Below are positions 35,614 through 45,973 of a DNA stretch of 64,000 bases, piece by piece. The DNA is from Chytridium lagenaria. Lineage: Eukaryota > Chytridiomycota > Chytridiomycetes > Chytridiales > Chytridiaceae. The notes beneath the pieces are model-generated. The model saw nothing but the letters and a program-made list of their open reading frames with translations, was not told where the DNA came from and did not search any database. Positions within the stretch are counted from its first letter, which is position 1. Each line of letters opens with the position of its first letter. The translations under genes were made by a program, and so were the position numbers. The stretch is taken from contig JAHLKC010000025.1 of NCBI GenBank assembly GCA_025449115.1, positions 248,001 through 312,000 of the forward strand. The letters are read 5' to 3'.

Positions 35614-38600
35614 ATGAGACTCCTCGGCATCACACCCACCAACAAGACCCTCCTGGGTCTCCTCGTCCTCCCCGCCCTCCTCCTCCACTTCCGTCGAAGC
35701 AGTCGTCAACGCCGGTGGTCACACCTCAACTGATCTCAACGCCTACTTTGAACAACTCTCAGGAACTGGCACCCTCCCTCAAAACACCAACGGCATCCCT
35801 ACAACCACCACCAACATCTACACTACAACCACCACAACCTCCTTCCAACCTACCACCACCGCCACAACCCTCCCTTGTGATCACTCACCCTTGAGACCGG
35901 GGAGAGCCCTCACACCCGGTTGCGCTCCATGTGTCGATCAAATCATTTTCCATCTCCCGCGTGGGGATCAAGCTTGGGATGAGGATTGCGTGGAAGCTTT
36001 TGAGGATTATTGTTATTACACTTCTACCTCCACCACGCATTCTTCTACACATCGAACCTTTGGACCAGAAACTCGACCTACTTCTTCTTGGGAGTCGTCT
36101 TCTACTTGGAAGAAATCTTATTCGTCTTCTTGGTCATCGGCTTCTGCTACCCTGGCTCCTACTTCGGAAACTACAAAGATCACTTCTACTACCTATGCTT
36201 CTTCTTCTTCTACTGTTTTCATCGGTCCACCTACTTCTCCCTCCCAATCCTCCACATCAGTCTCTACAACCGTGTCTCCTCCCCCTCCCCCTCTCCATCC
36301 CCCTCCCTCCCCTCTCCCTCTCCCTCTCCATCCCCCTCTCCCTCTCCCTCTCCCTCTCCTTCCCCATCCCCTTCTCTCTCCCGTCCCCTTCCCCTCCCCA
36401 TTCCCCTCCCCCTCTCCCCTCCCTCCCCATTCCCCCCTCCCCCTCCATCTCCCCCTCCCCCTCCCCCTCACCAAACCTCATCGAAACCACCTTCATCCCC
36501 CCCCATCCCCAACCGTCCCTACGTCTCCATCCCCATCGGCCTCTCCAACCCCGTTCAATCCGTGTTTCGCTAAACCCGATAACACGTTTGTTTGCGCGTC
36601 GGCTACACGGATTGGGATTTGCAAGAATAAGGTAATTGATGTTTGACGAAACACCATACGTCATGTTTGATCTCCCGTTGTTTTTTCCGTAGTGGTTCTT
36701 TTTTTGGGGGTTGTAACAAAGTTTTGGTTTTTTTTACGACCTTTTTTTTTCCTGCGTAGTGGTTTTGTTTAGGTGTGTTGGGCAACATACTTTCATCCCC
36801 CTCTTTTTTTTTCTTTCTGCGTCGTGTTTTCTTGAAGTTGTTTTATACCAGCACACTTTTGCCACCTCTTCCGCCCTTTTTTTTTCTTTGTAGTGTCTTT
36901 TGAAGTAATTTATATCAACTTTTGCCCCGTTTTTTATGTCGTTTTTTTAACCTTACCGTTTCACTTTTGGTTTGTTTTGGTGTCCTTTAAACCTCAACTC
37001 CTTCATTACACACATCAACGTCTTTTTTTTTGTGGTTTTTTGTGTTCTTTAAAACTAGCCTCCTTCATCATACACATCATTGCGTTTTTCTTTGTCATTT
37101 TCAAAACCTTCACTCTTCATCACCTACATTAATCGATTTTCATCATGTCTTTTCTAAACTTTACCTCCTTTGTATCCTACATGGATGTTTCCTTTCTCTC
37201 CTTACCAAAACCTCACATCTTAATTACATCTCCCATCTTTACCCCCCTCATGTCTTTTCTAAACCTTACTTCCTTTGTAACCCACATTGACGTTTTCCTT
37301 CCTCTCCTTTCCAAAAAACCTCACCTTTTGATCTTCGACATCTCCCATCTTTACACCCCCTCTCTATCCAAAACTTTGACGTCACCCCCATATCTAACCC
37401 AACTTCTCAATCAGCACTCACCCGCGCCGTCACCTGCAGCGAAGGCACCTTCTGCTGTCCAACCCGCAAAGCCTGCACCTCCCCACCTCCTGTCCAGACG
37501 ACATTGAAGTGCCCCCACGTCGACACCCCAACCCCAACAACAACCGCGGTCCATCCCCAACCTCCACCTTCACACCACGTCCAAGACCCACAGTCGACCC
37601 CTAACGTCTGTCAAGATATTGGTGACGGCAATGTCTGCGTGGGCGGGAAATCCTTTGTGCAGTGCGTCAATAATGGTATGTATCCTTCATCCCACCCCAC
37701 TTCCGCTAACCCCCCCCTTTTTTTTAGTCATGATCCCGGGATCTCAACGTAACTGTGAAGGTGCTGCCGTGTGTTGCTTGAATGATGGGAAATGTAACCT
37801 TGCGGAGTACTGTGGGGTACCGCTTGTTGATAAAATTGAGGATTTGGTCATTCCTTACCCTCAACGTACCGATGCTCTATGCAGGGGGAAACGCACTGGA
37901 GAGAAAATATGTACCGGAAAGTCTTGCGGCCGTTTGTGAACTTGAAGGTGATTTTCGGTTTTCTATTTTGGTATTTTGGTGTCAGCCCCCACGCTTATGA
38001 GGTTGCGTGCATAAAAAGTCGTTGAACCGTCTCTCCGGTTCCCTGTTTGCTGCAACCACTCCACCTTGCCATGTCATTTCATCTTTTATGTTTACTTTTC
38101 GTGCTTTATCATCTTTTTAATCACGTTGATACACATACTGACATCACTCGATTCTTTTCCAGCTATCCGCTCAGACGTCACCTGCGCTTTCTGGCATGCT
38201 CTGCTGTCCCTCCACAAACCAATGTGACTTTGCATTCAACTGTGAAGGCATCCCACCCGTCAAGATCCCCGATTCCGCTCTCATCGCGAAAACCGAATGT
38301 CAAGGCCTTCCAGCAGGGTCACGTATCTGTTCTGAAGATGGATTCCGATCGTTGTGTGTGACGGCAGTGGCGGTAAGCTTTCGAAACTCCCTCCACTATC
38401 TTTCATATAAAGAAAAAAAACAAAAAAAAACAACAAAACGATCGGAGCTGATGTCGCCTTTTTTTTTATTATAGGAATCTCGTTTGAGGGAACTTGTAAA
38501 CATAACCTTTGTTGCAAGGATACCGGTCGGTGTCCCAGGAAAGACACGACTTGTGCGAACCCTTGCAGTGGTGTCGCTGACGGCAATTTTGTGTGTGGAA

Positions 38601-38787
38601 CCCCAAACAAGGATCTCGTGTATCGATGAATTACCAAGTACGTCCTCCATCCCTCCCCAAATTTCTTTTGCTTCCCTTCTAACATCCTCACCCCCCTTCT
38701 TCACTAGGTAATGAGTCGCCACCAGCATTTACTGGTAACACTGACAACACCATCTGTGTGCCAAGACAAAGAGTTGTTCTGGGTTGA
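35614..38787 (+). CDS. Secreted mucin-like protein with five repeated cysteine modules
   Basis: Signal peptide MRLLGITPTNKTLLGLLVLP, then a Thr-rich stretch (TTTTNIYTTTTTTSFQ), a first Cys region CAPCVDQIIF with DEDCVEAFEDYC, a Ser/Thr region and a long Pro stretch encoded by a pyrimidine tract. Then come repeated modules with the plan C-x8/9-C-x8-C, intron, C-x4/5-CC-x5-C: CFAKPDNTFVCASATRIGIC, CQDIGDGNVCVGGKSFVQC, CRGKRTGEKIC, CQGLPAGSRIC and CSGVADGNFVC, paired with CSEGTFCCPTRKAC, CEGAAVCCLNDGKC, CASGMLCCPSTNQC and CKHNLCCKDTGRC. The fifth second half is degenerate. Introns: 36632-37414 (783 nt, T-rich), 37676-37727, 37948-38162 and two more near 38372-38475 and 38638-38708. The layout suggests a cell-wall or carbohydrate-binding role (CBM19-like at best). 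Several frameshifts. Confidence 0.7.
36284..36480 (+). repeat. Near-pure pyrimidine tract encoding a Pro/Leu/Ser run
   Basis: About 195 bases made almost only of C and T, with CCCTCTCC as basic unit and rare CAT interruptions. It is in frame with the secreted Cys-module gene and is likely length-variable. Confidence 0.85.
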
Positions 38788-39936
38788 GCGAGTGTTGAGT
38801 TTTGTGTGTTCTTTGAAAAAGTCATACCTCTTCGTGTAAACTTTGTTTTTTTTTCTTTTCGTTATGAGTTGATGAAACTTCCTTCGTATTTTCTTCTTTA
38901 GTTATAAAAACCCTCCCCCCGCCTTTTCTCACATGCGTCTAAAACGCTAATTTCTTCTTGTTTGATAATTCCACACCCCACCTTTTTCCACAACCCTTTT
39001 TTCCCTGTTATATTTTTCACAACACCGTTTTTTCACAACCACAACAAATTTTTTTTACTTGTTCTTTATTCAACCCCCCCACAACTTCAATGTTTAAAAT
39101 AAGCCCTCCATAGAACAAACTCTAAGAATCGCTGTTCTTTATTCTTTGTTTTCACGCCTACCCCCAACAAAACTCTCTCCGCCCCATACAAGGCCGGTCT
39201 GTATTCAAATGCCATATAATAGGCCTACATTGATTTTTTTCTTTACACCATGTAAAAAATGGATTTTGAACAACGGGAAATCAAACAAAGTCGATCCTCT
39301 TTCATAAAACATTTGTTGTGTCGGCTTCTATCACCGGTATGCCTCCTCTCATCTGCAACCCGATTCATCACATTTTGGTCGAATTGAAAATGCGTTAACT
39401 GCGTCAACATATCTAATCCACAAAATTATGGCTTCACCCTTCCTAAGACGTTTGTCGCGTCGGCTTCCATCATGCGCGCGAATGATAAGCATAATCATAC
39501 ACCACGCAACAATAAAAAAAAGAAGAAATTAGTCCCGGTTTAAAAGCGATACCACTGTTTTCTTATTCCTCTTGTTAGATGTCACCATCCTCCGCACACC
39601 CCCAAAACAAACGTAAATACAGTGTTCACGTCAAAGAAAACCGACAGCAAGCAACACATAAATAAAGTTTTTTAAACACGGAAAAATGAAGAAAAGGGAA
39701 AAATATCGGATATTACAGAATCTCATGAAAAAAAAGTAAATGATTACATACATACACAGCGGCGCGAAAACTTCATAAAAAGGGTATCTAGGATTTATAC
39801 CTCCGGTACAGGCAACAGCGGCATAACCGGTGGAGGTGTTGGCGTTCTAGGGGAGGCGCATCTACATGCACAGGCAATGCTTGTCAACGCTCCCCATCCC
39901 CCTCAACTCTTTGTAACGGCTCTAACCGATTCACTC
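38788..39936. other. Intergenic region between convergent genes
   Basis: Shared 3' flank of the Cys-module gene and the minus-strand membrane protein. A related pair, TTTGTTGTGTCGGCTTCTATCA (partly) and TTTGTCGCGTCGGCTTCCATCA, appears near 39310 and 39450. No gene seen. Confidence 0.5.
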
Positions 39937-42007
39937 TCATTGACCGCGTTGAGTCTTTCCGTGCACTAGCGATAACGAGTCTCCCAACACCGACTGGCGA
40001 GACGGTTGTCCATCTCCCGCGTCGGTGGATGTAAGGAGGGATGAAGGTGAATCGTCATTTAAAAATCTATGGGCGACAGGACGATGTGAGGTTTGCGTCG
40101 AATCCACCACTGTCATATCATTCACACCAATCTCCACCTCTACTGTAGAAACGGCAGCAATACCTCTTTCCCTCACCCCAACATCCCTCCCAAGTGTGCT
40201 TTGAACGATTTAGACCACCCTAAAACCCCTGGATCAGAACCTCTCCTCCTCATACTCGCCCCCAACGCAGTTTCCCGTGACCCCCTTCTCATCATCCAAC
40301 TGATCCCAATCTTCTCTCCTTCCCCCTCTTGATTCCTAGAAGATCGACTCAACCTCCTCTTCGCCCTCCCAAGAACCGACAAAACCTCTTGAACTGGATT
40401 CTCCACGTCAATAATCAAATCAGTAGCAGGTTTCCCGGCTTCCAAGGCAGATGCTTGGTCATCGTCTAACGTCATGGAGGATGACGCTGCGGATAATAAT
40501 TGGGGGGTCGTAGGCGTGGTGGATGAGGAAAGACATGCGGATCTCGAGTCCCCCATGTCTGCGTTTCCGTGAAGGTCCAAATCCACGGAGAGCTCTTGGC
40601 GAATCACAATATCGAGGTGGGATAGGTCGTCCATTGCATTAAAGCCAAGCGGGAAGGTTGTCAACACGTCGCGGACGGTCGAAAGCTTGCCAGGAGCGAT
40701 GTCGTCTTAAACGTGTGGAGGATGTGGGTGGGGAGGTGGGCGCAGGCATTACGTTTAACGAGTTGATTTGTTCTTCTTCCGAAGACGCGAGAAGTGGAGG
40801 CGATTGAAGTACAGGCGGCACATTGGGGTCGAAAAGTTTCATCCAATTCTCGATGGACTACCAAAAAAGCATCCGTCGGTACGCTATTAAGGATGTTGCG
40901 GGTTTGATGAAGACTTTCACCTGACCGACGTTCGGGAACTGCCGCAACTCCCGTCTGTCGCTCATTCCCTAAAGACACCATCTCCACCCCTGTTTCCTCG
41001 TCAACACGAATACTACGCCCACTACTTCCTGGAGGCGGTGGAGGTCCATGCGTTGGTGAAATCGCACCATTACTATAATATGTCCAAGGAGACGCTGAAA
41101 TACTATGCTGGACTTCAGATGGTGAGGATTTAGTGACGGTCGGTCTTGGTTTGAAGTAGTTTCCGAGAACAATGTTGAGTTTCCTAAAGAGGGTAAGTTA
41201 TGTTAATGCTCGCGAAAATGTACCTAAAGAGTGCACAGCGGACCATGAGGAACCAGACGGTTAGGATGAAAATCCCACAGGATGCACCGATGATGACGAG
41301 CCTGTAATGACGTGTAAGCATACATAATGATGAGGAATAAGAAACGAAGAACGGATAAAATTACACAAATGTTGAAAGACCGTAGGATCCGCCACTGTAT
41401 CCACTTCTCCCTTCCGCTCCAGGTACGCCAGTTTGTATGGGAATGAAAAAGGTTGTCCCTTGCGAGACTTTTGAAAAGGAGAACACCGGGATGGTGATGA
41501 GTTCATTAATTTGCTTGGATTGGAATGTTGGAAGGGAGGGAGGGGCAGTTAATTGCGGGGATGAAGCTGTGGTCATTGTGGAAGATGCCATTCCTTGTGC
41601 TTTGGGTATGTCTCGATGGCAGGGAAGGATTGGACGTTGGGATGGAGGTCGGATGCTGATGGCCCCAGCAAGACTGGTTCTGGACTGGGTTCTGAAGAAA
41701 AAAACGTCGATAAAAATTGTGCGGTGGGGAAGCAGAAAATAACGAAGCATGGGGAATGGACGTTGACGGCACTGATCGATGCCGCCCCTCGTTCAACATT
41801 CTGGGACAGTTATACTAAAAAAAAGTATGTTTTTATGTTGTTAACACTTACGGGTTTTTGATGGACTTGTGGACTGGGCGACGAAAAGGTAGTTATGCTT
41901 CGGACTCAGTTTTCACGTGGGTGTCGGTCTGTCTGAGGTGCCGGCGGCATTGGTGGGATAAGTTGAATGGATCTGTTTGGTCTTGAGTTATGGTCTTGAT
42001 AACTCAT
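39937..42007 (-). CDS. Single-pass membrane protein with long Ser-rich cytoplasmic tail, unknown function
   Basis: Proposed start MSYQDHNSRPNRSIQL at 42007, an intron at about 41856-41829, then an extracellular part with Ser/Thr/Pro and SGYSGGSYGLSTFV. After a short intron (about 41366-41300) a single helix follows, LVIIGASCGIFILTVWFL, then another short intron near 41220-41185. The cytoplasmic tail has KLNIVLGNYFKPRPTV, SPTHGPPPPPGSSGR and ELSVDLDLHGNADMGDS, with basic RAKRRLSRSSRN near the end. The tail changes frame about three times, and the last segment (39937-40176, VSTVEVEIGVNDMTVVDS) is joined by another shift. Many such fungal proteins are cell-surface sensors, but no domain is recognised. 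It is divergent from the Blh-type gene, with about 200 bp between starts. Confidence 0.5.
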
Positions 42008-42210
42008 GCTGATTGGAATGTGTAAGAATGATTCATTGGGCCGAGACCCTCAAGGGTGTCTCCATTGTCATTAAAAAGTGACTCTAAACGATTAAGGTCG
42101 AGTTTTCAGGGACACCGTTGCATTCAAATAGGCGGCATCTCGCAATTGGAATGCAGTAAACCATCTTTTTTTTCGCGTCCCGTAATATCTTTTGTCAGGG
42201 ACGAACAAAC
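42008..42210. promoter_or_regulatory. Shared divergent promoter of the membrane protein and the Blh-type dioxygenase
   Basis: 203 bases separate the two proposed ATG codons. No clear TATA box. A GGGACACCGTTGC / GAGTTTTCAGGGA stretch near 42098-42122 is GC-richer than its flanks. Confidence 0.35.
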
Positions 42211-43972
42211 ATGCCCTCATTATCACCACAAAGTTCACCGTTGGGCTTTCTTGCGTTTTCCACCATCACGACGTTGGCCATCATCACTTTGTACAATATC
42301 GACCCCAAGAATTTCGACACCTACATCTCGGCCCCCCTCATCGTTAGCTTGATTGTAGCTCTGGGCATCCCTCATGGAGCCTTAGATCACCTGCTTTTTC
42401 AAAAGCTCTGTCTACTCGCCTTCTCTCCTCACAAAACAAAACGGGCGTCCGCATTGCCCACTTTACCACCCTCCAGAGCTTCTATTTCGGAGAAGACGTC
42501 GGTAGAGTCAAATTTAGAGCGTTTGGCTCGTGTGGCAGAGGATAGACCGGATGGAATTAGCCGAAAAGGGACAGACTCCACTCTTTGTGATGTAAATGTC
42601 AACGAAGATCCTCGTAAGCTTCGACTGAAGTATCATGGAGAATGTGTTGAGCAGCGTCAACTTTGAATTCCCGGATAAGATCTTTCGTTCCATGGATTCC
42701 CCACTCGCTTTCCTCTCCAGCTGTTTCTGTTGCCAGAAAGCTCACGTTTTACACTAATTTACTTTGCTATCATGGCCATGTGGGGTTTTCTCTGGGGAAT
42801 GGCGCCAATTTCCGCGTTTTGTTCCTTTTTGGCTGTGTCTGCTTATCACTTTGGGCCAGGTAAGTTTTTCCTTACTCCATGACGACGATTAGGTGGTAAT
42901 TTCAATTCGCGTTGTCGTTTTTATAGGGTGACTTGCACTATCTTGGAGATCGATCACCTCTTCCCATCATGCTCTACATTTCCCGAGGCATTCTTCTCCT
43001 TGGTGCTCTCGTGACTTCAAGGCCCGAAATAACTTATCCCATAATCAAAGCCCTCCTCGCGCTTCACGAGAGTTTTTTTCTGCAATCCACATCAAGCGTT
43101 GACCCACACGAAGTTCTAACATCATCTTCACCTATTGATAATCTGGAATGGCTTTTGTCTGTCACCGTCTTCACGACCTCGTTCTGGAAACTCGCGTGCG
43201 TTGGACAACATTTCATTATACTAGCGGCTCATTCCGTCCTTGATCTTTTATCGGGAGCCCCTACTCTTCCCTCTGAGTCAAAGTGGAGGAATCCATGGGT
43301 CAAAGAGATATTCCGGTCATCCCTTATGACGCTGCTGTTTCTCTCAATCAACCCTCTTGTCGCATTTGCAATCTACTTTGGATTATGGCATTCACTTCAT
43401 TCCATTGTGGCCGAGATCGCGTTTCTGAAATCACCTGACCCTAAAGAGACTGTGGAAGCCATCGGGTGTCATTTCGGCATCGGGGGCTTTGCCACATCTT
43501 AATATCCCTGATGGTCTTGTCGAGAGCATCATGGATCTGGACCAAGCGGAAGGGACAGAGAGAGAGGAGCTTACGGATGAGATCCAGTGGGGCAAAGTGA
43601 CTAATTTGGACGTTCTTCGCTTTTCTTATACTCTCTTCACCCTACACACTCGTCGCCGTTTCTTCAATTGCCGTGTTCTATGTTTTCGGAGGGTACAGCA
43701 ATTTCATGGCTTCAAGAACTTCTTTCGCGGCAAACGCGAACCCCTACGTGACACATATTCCACTGTTCAACGATTCAACATGCCTAGCGTTGGAGCAAAA
43801 CGCGCAAATGCTTAATTATAATACAGATTCTACATCGCCCGACGCCATACCCCTTGCTCCTCGTCTCTGGTCAGTTTTCCTCATTGGCATTTCTGTCCTT
43901 ACAGGCCCGCACATGTGGATCATGCAACTTCTCCATGGTTCCGAGGGGGGAACCAACCTCAAACGCAAATGA
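42211..43972 (+). CDS. blh: Brp/Blh-type beta-carotene 15,15'-dioxygenase (retinal-forming), multi-span membrane protein
   Basis: All four conserved His motifs of the Brp/Blh family appear in order. GIPHGALDH (42366-42392) follows a first helix region. SAYHFG stands at the end of exon 1 (42838-42855), and GDLHYLG follows the intron (about 42859-42927), giving HFGxGD. NPLVAFAIYFGLWHSLHSI is at 43351-43407 and SVLTGPHMWIMQLL at 43888-43929. Between them lie hydrophobic helices such as IMLYISRGILLLGAL and FAIMAMWGFLWGMA. Bacterial and archaeal relatives cleave beta-carotene centrally to two retinals, feeding rhodopsins. The protein is longer than the prokaryotic ones (about 300 residues) because of a hydrophilic insertion after the first His motif (SPHKTKRASALP to CVEQRQL) and another near 43500-43620. 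Three to four frameshifts interrupt the reading. The family call is strong; activity is inferred. Confidence 0.82.
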
Positions 43973-44374
43973 AGACAGTCAGGGAACCAGTCTCTCCATT
44001 GAAACCGTCCTCTCCTTCTACACCAACAAAAAGAAGAACGTCACTTCATGGGTCAATCACTTCAACCTTTATTGAGACCGTGCTGCCGTTTACGAATGGC
44101 AATCATTTGGATCCTGTTATTAGAGCTAGGTGGATTTCGAGCGTGGTTGGAAGCAGGCGGGGCAGGAAAGGGGAGATGGGGATGTAGGGATGTCTGCGAG
44201 GATGAGACAAAAGATGGAACGTGAGACCGTTAATGGGGTGGTGGTGTGGTTGGATAGCTTGCTGTGGTGATAAGTTATAATATGTATCTACGAGCGACGC
44301 TAGTTATTAAACGTAATGATATTTGTAATCTATGACACCAACCGATTAAGCTTCCTTAAATTAGACCGACGACA
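43973..44374. other. Intergenic region between Blh-type gene and methyltransferase gene
   Basis: About 400 bp, no gene. The first 200 bases are G-rich and may be a frameshifted C-terminal extension of the Blh-type gene. Confidence 0.4.
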
Positions 44375-45749
44375 ATGAGTTGTCACCCAAAGACGGGAAA
44401 AATATGCCTCGCCTCATCATCAGTCGCTAGAGCCAGAATCCATCACCGTTTTCAGTTGGACGACATCTCCTTTCCTGGACGTCCGACCTCTTCCGACAAA
44501 TGGGTGCTGCTGCCTTTCAGAAACCCTTGGCGAAGTTGATGGACGCACAGATTTATGCAAGTGCAGCAAATGCAGTTTGCGGCGTCGTCGGCAGAGAAAG
44601 CTCACTCGATGCACTTGGATGCCTTTGGACCAAGTTCTTAATAGAATGTCGGAAATTCCTGATAGGACTGAGCCGTTTGCTGTTTTGGCCTCAAGAAACG
44701 GCCAGGATGACAGTCGAAGCGTTGAATGAAACGGACTTTACACCTCTTGAGCTGACCCGTGTTTTGAAGGAAAAGGGGTGGTGGAAGGGTTTTTCTTACT
44801 CAAACGAGCTTGAAAGTTCAGGCTCATCTTTACCCATTGTGTACGATGACGATGAATCCTTTTGGGAAAAGGCTTTTCAATGTGGACGCTGGAATGGAAT
44901 TGAAGGTTCGGAACTCTGCTGCCAAGTTCTTCGCAAATCGACGCAGCAATTGGACGCGACGTGCTCTTCAAACCTTGCCCTCTTCTTGCAGAGGTTATAG
45001 ATAAGGTTGAGGCATCACTTGCTGGGAATGTCGCAAATCAGCAAGTCAACATGCGTTTCCGATGTTTAGATATGGGATGTGGGGCTGGTCGAGATCTCGC
45101 ATTCTTGGCTACGAGGGGAGGACGTTTTGAAAAAGTAAACGAAGCTCACTACGAAGTGGAAGAAGGCCTGAATACACTAGGAAATTGGTGCTGGGATCTA
45201 AGAGGTCTTGATTGGATGGATGGTATTCTGAATCGAGCCCGAACTCTATTTAGCAACCTCGAGGTGGACGAGTCTCGATACGGCCTCATAAGAACTAAAT
45301 TTCGTCTGGACGGAAGTTTTCGATTCTACAATGACGGTGATGATTCAAAGGAGAACGTCAGCCTTTCCGCTTCAATTACAACGAAAGCATCAAGTGATCT
45401 TGAGTCGATGGAAACAGTGGATCTTCTTCTATGTGTACGTTTCCTCGCTCGGACGCATTATCGCTGGATGAGGCGAATGGTCCGTCCTGGAGGATATGTC
45501 CTTGTTTTCACGTTTTATGAAGGTGCTCAAGCTTTCGGGGCTCCAAAAGACCCCAATCACATACTACAGCCGGGGGAGTTGAGGAATGTCGCATTTAAAG
45601 ACCTTGAAAATGTGGACATGAGACAGGATGCTGAAGGCTGGGACGCCGTACTTGATGGCTCGTGGGAGGTCATTGTAGACCGAGTGGAGCACATCGCCGA
45701 TGGCAGACCTGTTCAAGCATTTTTAGCCAGAAAACGATATGGAAAATAG
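44375..45749 (+). CDS. Class I SAM-dependent methyltransferase (TehB-like) with uncharacterised N-terminal domain
   Basis: The start is uncertain: MSCHPKTGKICLASSSVARA at 44375 is possible, with a frameshift before MGAAAFQKPLAKLMDAQIY at 44500. The C-terminal half is clear: LFKPCPLLAEVIDKVEASL, motif I FRCLDMGCGAGRDLAFLATR (45057-45116), then LRGLDWMDGILNRARTLF, VDLLLCVRFLARTHYRWM and VRPGGYVLVFTFYEGAQAF (post-I to motif III region), ending ARKRYGK. The GCGAGRD core and the LFKPCPLLAE entry resemble TehB-type or rhodanese-linked methyltransferases. The N-terminal 150 residues (RVLKEKGWWKGFSYSNE, ESFWEKAFQCGRWNG) are not recognised. One frameshift joins the halves near 44965. The substrate is unknown; no link to carotenoids can be claimed from position alone. 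Confidence 0.7.
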
Positions 45750-45973
45750 AGTATATAGAAATTGTCACAACAGCCACCATTCACCCTAAAACAAAAGGGG
45801 GTCGACAGGGGCCAACAAACAACAACAAAACGACAACAAAACAACAACAACAACACCGAACTGCACATTATCATATCCTCCACCGTTCGTCCGAGTACTC
45901 ATTTATCCACTGCTCGCTCCGTCGTCAGCGTACCCACTTTTCTTCGCCGCTTTCACAAGCTTGTCAAGCCGTC

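Noticed and set aside
36193..36664. Minus-strand ORFs rich in Gly, Arg and Glu
   Set aside because: Shadow of the pyrimidine tract in the plus-strand Cys-module gene.
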